Positions 11,782-21,415 of a stretch of 64,000 nt of DNA are shown here, one piece after another. How positions within the stretch are numbered: position 1 is the first letter of the stretch; every line of letters begins with the position of its first letter. This DNA comes from Phoronis australis (taxonomy: Eukaryota > Phoronida > Phoronidae). A program made the translations under genes and the position numbers. A model generated the notes under the pieces. It searched no databases. It was not told the DNA's origin and worked only from the letters and a program-made list of their open reading frames with translations. The stretch is from assembly GCA_002633005.1 (NCBI GenBank), contig NMRA01000065.1, positions 1,013,351 to 1,077,350 on the forward strand, read 5' to 3'.

Positions 11782-12225
11782 TTTCTGTGCCCGGTTGCAT
11801 GAAACAGTCCCAAATAGGGACTCAACTAAGTTCCCTAAATCTGCTGCGTATTTGTGGACTTGCGAAAACATCGATTGCCCTTTCTTGTATTGTTTTAGCT
11901 TCATTACTAAGACAACTTTTGACTTTGATACAAATCGAGAGTGAACTCTACGTTGAATTGTCAATATTATCGAAAATAATTAGGGATTTTTTCATGCAAC
12001 TCCCCCAAGTTAAGGACTGAGTCCCTAATTATTTTCAATGAACTCTGGCCCAGTTTTTAGTTATATCATTAGAAAATGTCATTAATCAAAGAGGAGCTCA
12101 TAATAAAGATGAAATGATACAAAAATATTGCATCTGTCAGTCTATAAAGACACAAATACGCAAAAAGACTTAGGGGCCTTAGTCGAGTCCTTTTTGGGAC
12201 TGTTTCATGCAACCTGGCACTGAAC
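11782..12225. mobile_element. miniature inverted-repeat element, about 440 bp
   Basis: The left arm (11793 onward, GGTTGCATGAAACAGTCCCA then GGGACTCAACTAAG) is matched by the reverse complement of 12170-12214 over about 45 bp with few changes. Weaker pairing extends outward (TTCTGTGCC against TTCAGTGCC). There is no coding region between the arms. This is a non-autonomous DNA-transposon-like or foldback element of unassigned class. A second hairpin lies inside it. Confidence 0.75.
11972..12036. repeat. nested hairpin with perfect 15-bp arms
   Basis: GAAAATAATTAGGGA at 11972-11986 is the exact reverse complement of TCCCTAATTATTTTC at 12022-12036. Between them are TTCATGCAACT and GACTGAG blocks that echo the outer arms of the surrounding element, as if a shorter relative were nested in it. 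Confidence 0.8.
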
Positions 12226-12315
12226 CCTGCTCTACGATTTTTGTGGCTATTTTGGATTTGAAGCTTCCTTTATGTGTTTCCATTGTCAGACCCCGTCAAT
12301 TTTACGATCCTGCCA

Positions 12316-12380
12316 GTAAGCAAGTAAGTAGGTAGGTAGGTAGGTAGGTCGGTCGGTCGGCCGATAGGTTGGTAAGTAAG
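12316..12380 (+). repeat. GGTA/GGTC microsatellite
   Basis: Runs of AAGT, then GGTA, then GGTC tetramers form a compound simple repeat. The proline/threonine/tyrosine-rich frame on the - strand is a by-product of it. Confidence 0.9.
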
Positions 12381-13123
12381 TTCGGAAGTAAACAAATAAA
12401 ATGTTTATTTTACATTTGTGTGGAAAGTATAAAACAAGACGATAAGTGCAAGTCATCGATAAGAAAAGTAACATTCACTCCATTGAAACCAGTATTTACA
12501 AATTACAAAGTTTGTTTTTGCCACATGAGCATTCAACAGATATCACACTCGCGTATCCACGTCTTAGTAGATTTTCTAATACGCATGTTCAAACGTCGTC
12601 CTGGCCGTAGCTCCCGCCCTGACAAAAAATTACACGAAACGGCACCCGTGATCAAATTCAGTTGGCGTACGACCTGCAGGTGAACCGCGAGCAAATTATT
12701 CGCACAGACTGGTGGAAACATGAACAATCAGTTGAGGTTGGTCAAATCAGTTGACAAGTAAAACGTATTAACCCCTCATACTACACTAATTTATATTGCA
12801 ACGGCGGCAATATTGCTTCGGTGAAGAATGAGCATTAGACAACTCCAGTCTACGAACTCCGATTATTGGTATAGGACTTCGAGTACGAGTGTCGTAGACA
12901 GTTGTACCGCCACGACTTATCAATCTATAATTCTTGCACGACAATCGAAGTATGTAGCTAGTGGTCCAGTCGTATACGATGTCGTATTCGAAAAATCAAA
13001 GTAATACACAGATGGGCTATAGTGCACAAAGTGGTTGACAACACGACACTTAGTGTTGTCTGTTTACAGTATCGTGTGTACAGCCAATTTTGCTTACCGG
13101 GACTGCTGCCTAACTACAGGGCT
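12381..13123. other. no gene seen
   Basis: Two overlapping frames of 60-100 residues on opposite strands at 12369-12727 have no recognisable domain and no splice context. They are probably chance. Confidence 0.45.
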
Positions 13124-13368
13124 GGCACCCGTTCCAAGAAAATAAACTTAGCTCAGACAAATCTTAGATTTCAGTCAATTTTAAGATATAACTTGAATTT
13201 GTCTCAAGCCCGTTTCAAGAAAGAGATCTTAAGTTTGACTTAGTGATTTAAGTTTTGTCTTAATTTTAACTAACTTACCGGACGTGGAAGTTTCAACGTT
13301 TAGAAGTTGCGACAAATCTTAGACTTATGTAAAAAATGAACTTCAGTTAGCTTCTTGGAACGGGCCCC
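13124..13368. mobile_element. miniature inverted-repeat element, about 245 bp
   Basis: The left end GGCACCCGTTCCAAGAAAAT pairs with the reverse complement of the right end, CTTCTTGGAACGGGCCCC. Pairing continues imperfectly to the AAATCTTAGA blocks at 13171 and 13314. An internal CCCGTTTCAAGAAAG near 13208 repeats the end motif. There is no coding capacity. The transposon superfamily is not determined. Confidence 0.7.
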
Positions 13369-13716
13369 TATCCCTGTAGGCCTACATGTACGTTGTTTAG
13401 GTCTGCTGAACTGGTATACATTTATGAGGAATTGAGTGAAGCTCTTGAGAATTAAGGGAATGTCCAGTTTAGAGGAATTAGTGAAATAAAAAGAAAATAA
13501 AACATAAATATTGAAAATTGCATGCAAATAATTGTTATAAATTTGACATGGAACAGGTGTGCTCATTACAGGTCCAAGCTGACACATCGTCGAAAATGTT
13601 GATGTTGATAATAAAACGTTTCATTTTTCATTGGCATCTTAAATGGTATTAATAATAGAGAGCTTTAGATTCTATGAAAAACTAGTATATTACGCATACT
13701 TACTTTTAGTTTAATT

Positions 13717-13752
13717 AGGAACTCATTACCAAGAACCTGGTAATGAGTTCCT
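13717..13752. repeat. perfect 15-bp-arm hairpin
   Basis: AGGAACTCATTACCA (13717-13731) and TGGTAATGAGTTCCT (13738-13752) are exact reverse complements around AGAACC. There is no sign that it belongs to a gene. Confidence 0.9.
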
Positions 13753-14812
13753 GCTTTTATTTATAACACCACGTGATTTTAACGACCGTTGGTGTAGGGT
13801 GGTAAACGTAAAAAAACAAACGTTTTCTCCTGATAAGACGCCCGACAAACACATGTTGAAAACATATACTTTCTTTTATTAATTAAGTGACATTTTGTTA
13901 ATTAAGCACACTGACAATCGAGATTTGAAATAAAGTATCGTCTGTAATTAATCAGAGATTCATCTTATGACAATGATTACGAAATTGTTCTGCCAACTCG
14001 TCTGTTTCTGACTCTCGGTCAGAATTGACCTCCAACCCAGTTACTGAGTTGCCATGCTCATGGGTCTGGCTCACTCACATGCACTGCACATACGTGGTAC
14101 GGAAGCCAGCTTAGACCCAGCAGTTCAGACCATAAATATATATTTCTATTACCGTTTTTGTGGAGAGAAAACTGCGTACTACTACTATAGTGGATAACTG
14201 TACTCACCTGCCGTATCGTTATATAGCACTCATTTGGCCCGTCTGCTTATAAAGTGAATCAAATGATGTGGTCGCTTTTGAGCTACAAGTAAAAGTATTG
14301 ATAGCGTGAAAATCGAACATACTTTTCATCGAGAACTTTAAAAGTAAACGTAAAAAGTCTAAAGTTCTTTAATAATCAGAAAACATCGTTTAGCTTCAAC
14401 TACCACGCGAAGACTTGCAAGAGGCATGGCGAATTACTGACATTTGTAATCGAATATGGAATTTACAACTCATATTATTTTTTATTGAAGAAGCTTTAGG
14501 CCTAACACTTCGCAAAGTCTGACATAAGATAACAAGTGTTGAGTTTCCACGACTTAGGAATATAATATGTTACAAAATCCATCAAATTATCACCTGTTGT
14601 GCTGCCAACGAACGCTCCGGTGAGCATTCAACGAACGATAGCACTAGTTACTGTTTAATGTATTATGAAATACGACCAGTGTAGGAAGACGAAACCAGTA
14701 AAGATCACACACGAGACGATAGATTTCTCACTCAGTCACGTAGAAATTAATGTAAACCCGTGGGAGTACACCCAGCGGCATATTCTCATATATAATTACT
14801 TGTCCTCGTTCC
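13753..14812. other. no gene seen
   Basis: A+T-rich sequence upstream of the small ATG exon at 14813. It may include promoter sequence, but no defined element is recognisable. Confidence 0.4.
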
Positions 14813-14840
14813 ATGTTCTACTCGACAGCAAAAATTAGAG
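14813..14840 (+). CDS. candidate alternative first exon, phase 1 donor
   Basis: ATG at 14813 opens nine codons (MFYSTAKIR) plus one G before the donor G|GTAAGTATAA. The phase matches both the candidate terminal exon at 16322 and the KVRF exon at 17047. The protein is not recognised. With only 28 coding bases the call rests on the start codon, donor strength and phase. Confidence 0.3.
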
Positions 14841-16185
14841 GTAAGTATAAAACAATTGCTCTTTACGCACTTATTGCGCCTTAATCGACACGCCGTAGCT
14901 GTTCGTTGTCGTGTTTGGGAAATTGTACGGAAGAGGTGAACAGTAAGCATCCGTGCCACGTCAGCCTACTCCATACAAAGTGCTATATTGCGCGATGTAT
15001 TTTTAATTACGCTCAAGAAGAAAGATGTACTGTAAAGTTGCCCTGAAATGTAATGCACAGAAACTTTCGGTTTAGACCAGTCACGTTTTTATTGTCGAGT
15101 CTAATTTTTCGTGGTCTAACTTGGAAAATAATTGATGCTGATCGCCGACTGTTCAACAGACATTAATTTTAGTTTCCACTCAACTAAAATGTCATCTGTG
15201 ACTTGGAAAAATGGTTTGATTCCAAGGCGTTGGTATACCTGGCGCCGATTTCTGAAACCTCTTAAACCACGTGCAGACCTTTCGTATTCCCGTTGAACTC
15301 ACGAAGATGTCAGGTTGGTCCTAGCGAAAAGTTGTTTTCTGTGTTCACGTGATGCCATTTTAGCCCGACGCGCTGTTTTTTTTTTCACGTGTTCATGCAG
15401 AAAGGATTTATGGTACTAACCAATTTATACTTGATGGAAAAATCGACAATTTCAACTGATTAAAGTTGGTAAACCTTTTGGGGTTTCATGTTACCATTAT
15501 GCGTCAGTAGAATTGATCGTCATGGAATGCAGACAGGATTGACAAAAATGTGTCAAGTGAGGTGATATCACAAATGGTCGCGAAAATAGATAGTCTCAAA
15601 CCTAAGGCAAACCGAAAGCATGGCGACTGAAAAAGAAAGCTTTTTTCTTGTGATGTCGGCTTGCGTCCACAAGCCACGCTTTAGAGTTGAGGGAGGTACA
15701 AGACTGTCACGTTAATTTTTGCCATAACGAGGCCACAAGGTAGATGGTGACGTGACACAAGTCAAGCGGTCTACAGTTGAGCTGGTGCTAGTGGTGGCCG
15801 GACATTCACTGTAGTCATGGTAAGGACGAAGTTGGGCCAAGTGTGTATGTCCAGCTCGCCCACTTATGGGTTTGTCTTGGTTTTATGTTTCGATTATGAG
15901 CACCTCCTGATGAAGCGATCATCAACCCGTTCAAGACAAAGGATGCCGGGGGGCCGGGGATGGGGTTAATTGTCGAAGACTTTTATAATTTTCAGAAAAT
16001 ATCGCTGAAAATTATCTTAATATGAATATGCATCACTGGAAGTTGAGAACGGCATTTTTGAAAGCTCACTTTTGGAAATGTCAAAAGCTGCACTTGATTG
16101 ACTCCTCCGATTCTGTCGGGTCAACCGGCTAAGACATCTGGTCGGTTTGTATGCTGTAAGTCGTCACTGAAAACTCTGAATTATT
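14841..16185. other. intron-like sequence, no gene seen
   Basis: This would be intron if the small exons on either side belong together. No repeat family or exon can be supported inside it. Confidence 0.35.
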
Positions 16186-16321
16186 CGGTTGACTCAACGG
16201 AACCGGTGAAGTCGGCAATCAAGAGTACCCAATAACTGTAAACGATCCCTGGAGGTTACCTTTGCACGCGAGAAAGGTCATGTTCATTTTGCGCTCTCAA
16301 ATATTGATTGGTATTTTTCAG

Positions 16322-16380
16322 GTGTGCTAGGTTTTTCTAAGAGCACGTTCGAACAAATGGACCCTAATTGCGAGGTGTAG
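16322..16380 (+). CDS. candidate short terminal exon
   Basis: After the acceptor TGGTATTTTTCAG the sequence is open in the phase-1 frame (G|GT GTG CTA ...), giving VLGFSKSTFEQMDPNCEV before TAG at 16378-16380. Preceded by the 14813 exon this would make a very short protein, and a weak GTGTAG donor could instead continue it. The duplicate copy is at 17403-17461 with the same reading. The product is not recognised and the call is tentative. Confidence 0.2.
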
Positions 16381-17046
16381 GGAATGACCGTAATCATGGG
16401 TCAAGGGAACTCACATCCGAATGGCGCATACCAAGAAAGACCGGACCCCGAAGGTAAAGTGAAAAGTTCTGATCTATGGTTAAATCCACCAACGGTTTGT
16501 TAATGATGTTTAGCTTAATATTAAGGTGGCGCAAATATAGCTGCATAACTTTTGGTTTCAACCACTCATCGTTATAAAACTGGCGAGTGTTCCGTAGACG
16601 CAAGAACCTCTGCGAAAACACAAGAACACATAAGACTTCGCGAGACATCGGCCGTATTATATACGATGTACGTCATCAAGCTATTTTCCTTTAGCGACGG
16701 GTTTTTTTGCGTCTACGGAACTGTACCTCGGTTTCCGTTTCTTCCTTACTCCGATAAGAAGTGATTCAGTTCTGAGCTTAAAAAGAGGTGACGGTTATTG
16801 CTAAGATCCCGCTCGGCACAAACGTTGTATTATGGTCAATCGGCAACCGTTGTCAAGCTGGGTCTCCCAAGCAATAAATAGCGAGGTGTCAAATCTTCCT
16901 AAGCCCAGAAATCCTATCTAACCTGATTTTATTTGAAACGATCCAGATTGCCATTACGTGAATGCAAAATTCATAGCATAGTATTTTGGAGAACGATTGT
17001 TTAGTGCAGGTGCTAAATTTTAAATTTTTGAAATTTTTCAAACCAG

Positions 17047-17154
17047 GTATGACGAACAGCGGATCTTCTCATGACGACGATTCAAGCGAGGACGAATCCT
17101 TCGGCTTCAATTTGAAGCCAGCTATCAAAATAAAAAAGAAAGTTAGATTCCAAG
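17047..17154 (+). CDS. candidate internal exon with acidic stretch and KVRF motif
   Basis: The acceptor CAAACCAG at 17039-17046 and the donor CAAG|GTAAAT at 17155 bound 108 bp, open in the frame set by a phase-1 predecessor and ending in phase 1. The peptide has an acidic/serine stretch (SSHDDDSSEDESFGF) followed by a basic end (KPAIKIKKKVRFQ). KVRF fits the RVxF docking consensus for protein phosphatase 1, which is inference. The acidic-then-IKIK layout also loosely recalls muniscin linkers, without real support. An identical exon lies at 18128-18235 in the tandem copy. Confidence 0.4.
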
Positions 17155-17266
17155 GTAAATACGGAGTGTTCGCTCGCACCACTGCAGTCGCTTTTGTCTG
17201 GGTTCTCTTTCCCCACCATCTTTGTCACCGTCACATGCACGCAGCCATGTTGGGGGGGGGGGGGGN

Positions 17267-18335
17267 CGGTTGACTCAACGGAACCGGTGAAGTCGGCAAT
17301 CAAGAGTACCCAATAACTGTAAACGATCCCTGGAGGTTACCTTTGCACGCGAGAAAGGTCATGTTCATTGTGCGCTCTCAAATATTGATTGGTATTTTTC
17401 AGGTGTGCTAGGTTTTTCTAAGAGCACGTTCGAACAAATGGACCCTAATTGCGAGGTGTAGGGAATGACCGTAATCATGGGTCAAGGGAACTCACATCCG
17501 AATGGCGTATACCAAGAAAGACCGGACCCCGAAGGTAAAGTGAAAAGTTTTGATCTATGGTTAAATCCACCAACGGTTTGTTAATGATGTTTAGCTTAAT
17601 ATTAAGGTGGCGCAAATATATCTGTATAACTTTTGGTTTCAACCACTCATCGTTAGAAAACTGGCGAGTGTCCCGTAGACGCAAGAACCTCTGCGAAAAC
17701 ACAAGAACACATAAGACTTTGCGAGACATAGGCCGTATTATATACGATGTACGTCATCAAACTATTTTCCTTTAGCGACGGGGTTTTTTGCGTCTACGGA
17801 GCTGTACCTCGGTTTCCGTTTCTTCCTTACTCCGATAAGAAGTGATTCAGTTCTGAGCTTAAAAAGAGGTGACGGTTATTGCTAAGATCCCGCTCGGCAC
17901 AAACGTTGTATTATGGTCAATCGGCAACCGTTGTCAAGCTGGGTCTCTCAAGCAATAAATAGCGAGGTGTCAACTCTTCCTAAGCCCAGAAATCCTATCT
18001 AACCTGATTTTATTTGAAACGATCCAGATTGCCATTACGTGAATGCAAAATTCATAGCATAGTATTTTGGAGAACGATTGTTTAGTGCAGGTGCTAAATT
18101 TTAAATTTTTGAAATTTTTCAAACCAGGTATGACGAACAGCGGATCTTCTCATGACGACGATTCAAGCGAGGACGAATCCTTCGGCTTCAATTTGAAGCC
18201 AGCTATCAAAATAAAAAAGAAAGTTAGATTCCAAGGTAAATACGGAGTGTTCGCTCGCACCACTGCAGTCGCTTTTGTCTGGGTTCTCTTTCCCCACCAT
18301 CTTTGTCACCGTCACATGCACGCAGCCATGTTGGG
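17267..18335 (+). repeat. tandem duplicate, copy 2
   Basis: Second copy of the 16186-17265 segment. Differences include a C-to-T in ATGGCGCATACC, GCTGCATAAC against TCTGTATAAC, and GTTATAAAAC against GTTAGAAAAC. Most changes are scattered single bases, about 1%, and the exon at 18128-18235 is unchanged. It ends at GTTGGG followed by N at 18336. Confidence 0.95.
18128..18235 (+). CDS. duplicate of the KVRF candidate exon
   Basis: Same acceptor, reading frame and donor as 17047-17154. If the tandem copy is an assembly artefact this is the other allele of the same exon. If it is real, the exon is duplicated, and because it is symmetric (phase 1 to phase 1) both copies could be used in one transcript. 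Confidence 0.35.
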
Positions 18336-18336
18336 N

Positions 18337-18555
18337 GGGCTCCAACAAGCCACCCCCCATTTGGCGAAGTAGACAAAAAGGTCGCCTCAGAGAAACAAAA
18401 GTAGAAAACGAGACAAAAGCCCACTAAAAAGGCAGGTACAACCAAGATTCGGCGAATGCACAATTCATAGCTCTGAACTATCCCCTTTTTTAGCAGCAGG
18501 TCCATATTCTCAAAAATTCGAGCCCCCCCATTTTGTAGGCTGGGTGCTCGCATGC
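18337..18555 (+). mobile_element. inverted-repeat element family A, copy 1
   Basis: The core ATTTGGCGAAGTAGACAAAA, then CGCCTCAGAGAAAC, GAAAACGAGACAAAAG, CCACTAAAAA and CTCAAAAATTCGAGCC, ending GCTGGGTGCTCGCATGC. It is one of five copies in the window (also 19781-19962, 45360-45610, 51108-51345 and 56815-56970). The left end is lost at the N of 18336. It has no coding capacity. Confidence 0.85.
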
Positions 18556-19780
18556 GTCATCATCCTGGTCATTTTCTTGAACTCTTAGCTTTCGCATTCG
18601 CATTCATTACCACCTGTTCCTGTTCTATGAAATAATCCAGCACTCCATTAGGCATAACTTCAAAATCTAGCCACGTAACGTATAACGAAGAAAGCGAAAA
18701 AAGCTTTTAAAATGAAACTTGACGCCAACGGAACGGAATGACTGATATTTGTAAGTCGACCCACGCACAGGTCCTTGTGCATGCTAAGTGTTCTTCTATA
18801 AATGTCCCTCCCAGGAATCCATCGTTCCGTAAAATCTCACCAATTCCGATCGGACAAAAATATTCGCTTTTATCGTTGTTGCGAATGCGCTGAGTTTTTT
18901 AAACGTCTCCTAATCGTGACTGTGTTATAGAATTCTAAACTGACAAAACATTTGTTGTTGGTATTTTTCTCAACTGGAAACAAAGTGAAAATAAAGCAAA
19001 TTTCACTTAATCGCCGTACCGGAAAGGATGCCCTAAAACGACGACACAAGAAATCAGCAATAAGGGCCGCCTTAACACCGCCTCAAGTATACCCTTTTTC
19101 TCCATTGTCGTCAGGTGTTTTTTGCAGAAAAGCGCTTTGTAAAACCTCTAAATTACCATTTCGCAATTAGTTCCCCGCTTCCTACAGGGAAATATTGGTT
19201 GTGAGAGTGCATTAATATTAGAGCTGACAGACATTGCCACGTGCATTCATTTCATTACATGTCTTTCTCATCTACTCAACTGTTGAATTGATCAGCGGTG
19301 AGACTTCTGCGTATTGATTCTCGGCTCCAGTGTCCGGAAACTGAGCAATCGAGTAATTGGAAAACCCAGCTTAATCGCAGTTTTAGCGTGTGCGTAATAA
19401 TTGCTAAAAAGAACACGTCATCTCAGAAAAGGCAACACACCGTTAAATAGTGCCAGTTGGTATTCGCATGCAAGGCGAAAAATTCGCGAAAATTGTGCGT
19501 TGCAAATTATTCAAGTTTTGCAGGGCTGATTCACAACAAATGTGAGTATTTGATAATTCACAAGAAAACAACAATTCAACTGAAAAGTGACTGAAATATG
19601 ATTATTAAAAAGGATGTCATGTTGAATGAGCAACATTTCGAAAAATGTTTGTTTATCTTTTTAAATCTTTTATTTTTCAGAAGGCAAGACATAATTTCCT
19701 CGAAATAAACCTTTTCTAGTAAACATTTCAGATAAATTATTATTTTCTTATGGCCTGGCCTAATTAAACATTGAACATCA
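18556..19780. other. no gene seen
   Basis: A possible 18-bp microexon (GGCTGATTCACAACAAAT) between GTTTTGCAG and GTGAGTA at about 19526-19543 keeps phase 1, but nothing supports its use. An acceptor-like TTTATTTTTCAG ends at 19680. There is no recognisable protein. Confidence 0.35.
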
Positions 19781-19962
19781 CGCGCGCACCCAGCCTAAAG
19801 TGGGGTGGGAGGNCAGCTATGAATTGTGCGTTTGCCGAATTTTGATAGTTCTCTCTTTTTGGTGGATTTATGTCTCGTTTTCTACTTTTGTCGGAGTTCT
19901 TATTTCTCTGAGGCGGACGTTTTTGCCCACTTCGCCAAATGTCCAACCCCCGAGGCCCTCAT
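19781..19962 (-). mobile_element. inverted-repeat element family A, copy 2
   Basis: Reverse-oriented copy starting CGCGCGCACCCAGCCTAAA, with the AATTTTGATAG, ATGTCTCGTTTTCTAC, TCTCTGAGGCGGAC and CACTTCGCCAAATG blocks. A single N at 19813 sits in its G-rich part, suggesting another assembly join at a repeat. Confidence 0.8.
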
Positions 19963-21172
19963 GAACATTATTTTTGTTGTGAACCAGTCTTACACATTCC
20001 AGTTCGTGTTTGTCTAGATCTTAGTGAAGGTGATGTTTCTTAAAAAGGCCGGCTACATCTGTACTGTTCGAATGAAAACAATTTGCACCTGGTTTCAGGA
20101 ACTGCGATAAGCTTCCCTTTGATTTCGCGTACATGAGTCACGTTATTGGATAATCTCTCCCTAAGGCAGGGCATCATTCAGTTATTAGCGTATCTTGATC
20201 GCACACGCTCCATAGATTCACGTCTTACGTGTCTACACGTCATTTTGGGTACGCTTGTATAAGTAACACGTCAATCAATTACGTGACAAAAATTCCGACG
20301 CATTGGGTAATACGAAATTGATGGAAAATGTCCACCTCGTTGCACGTTTGTTGTCAAAACCATGGAAATGTCAAATTCTATAACGCTGTGTTTACAATCG
20401 CCGCATGTTCGAGAAATTTCACAATTTCCTACCCGTGGGTTCCTTCAGGTTACAGACGGCGTCGATATAAAAACAACAAACACAGAACCTGTCACAGTAA
20501 CAGCGCTAAACAATACTTTTAATTCTTCACATTCCGATTGATATCAAACCACATGTCGGCTACTGAGCAATGTCGTCTGCTTTGTCGTACAACTGAGGAC
20601 AACAATGAGCAAGTATCTACCGCGTGCTTGTGTATTGAATGCGGCGAATGGCCGCAGTGAAATGGTGATTTACTCTGAATGGTAGATAACATTGTACGTA
20701 ACTTTCCCCGATTAGTTCGACTATACTGTACAGTCAGTGCATGAAGTTTTTGTACAGTTGCCTGTTGCAAGACGAGATGGATAGGGGTGGGGTGTCTATT
20801 CTGAGACGCAATCGTAAGTATCTACCTTGTCAAGGTACTTTCCATCAGTTCCTATCTTGAAACCATTTCCCGCAAGGTATTACATCTTTTTTGTTATGCG
20901 CCGTTTAGCCGGTCATATTGTGAGAGTACGTCGAAGTTCTATAGTTACTTGTCGTGCCAAGTCTTTACGCACGACACTTTTAAAGATAAGTACCCTTGTC
21001 GTCTTTGACGCGTAGGTACAGTGTAAATCTTTCTTGTAACCATGGAAACACCACTGGGAAGAGAGAATAGAGTCAATTAATGCAGCTTTAACACAGCCAT
21101 TGATCACAAAAACAACTTCTGATATAAATCACGTATCGTTATGAAATTAGTTAAATTTGAGGTGATTTCAGA
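19963..21172. other. no gene seen
   Basis: Only short frames occur. An ATG at 20778 followed by a donor-like CAATC|GTAAGTATC at 20813 could be a small exon, but it has no phase-matched partner that I can show. Confidence 0.35.
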
Positions 21173-21415
21173 GCTTCGGAAGAATTGACAGTTGGTTATT
21201 TTTCAGACGAAGCTCATAAACTTTCATGTCGCGTCGTGATGGTAAGTGACCTAATTCTAACCTTGAAGTCTCACAGAAAGCATTTGTTTAATGCCGCTTT
21301 AAGTGAGGAAGAACTTGACAGTCTGATGACCGCTCATTTTGAAATTTTTGTGAATATGAGACATAAGCGTTTGTTGCATATCAGGAATCGTCATCACCAA
21401 AAACGAATGGAGTAA
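21173..21415 (+). CDS. possible coding segment, unrecognised
   Basis: After an acceptor GTGATTTCAG ending at 21172 one frame stays open to TAA at 21413-21415. It gives about 80 residues including ELTVGYFSDEAHKLS and NAALSEEELDSLMTAHFEI. A strong donor-like ATG|GTAAGTGAC at 21242 lies inside, so the exon may end there, with a second acceptor option at 21206. The composition looks protein-like but I recognise no family. It could be the 3' end of the gene represented by the exons at 11.4-18.2 kb. Confidence 0.25.
   Translation, partial: ASEELTVGYFSDEAHKLSCRVVMVSDLILTLKSHRKHLFNAALSEEELDSLMTAHFEIFVNMRHKRLLHIRNRHHQKRME

Larger units (their letters stand above)
16186..17265 (+). repeat. tandem duplicate, copy 1
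   Basis: From CGGTTGACTCAACGG at 16186 to the CAGCCATGTTGGGG string near 17255 the sequence is repeated at an offset of 1081 bp with roughly a dozen single-base differences. It ends in a G run and a single N at 17266. See the matching finding: an assembly join of two haplotypes is the simplest reading. Confidence 0.95.

Noticed and set aside
16394-16648. 84-residue frame on the - strand, preserved in both tandem copies
   Set aside because: Preservation is explained by the copies being nearly identical. Composition is not protein-like and no homology is recognised.
19526-19543. 18-bp microexon
   Set aside because: Splice-like borders and phase fit, but chance matches of this size are common and the next acceptor leads straight to a stop.
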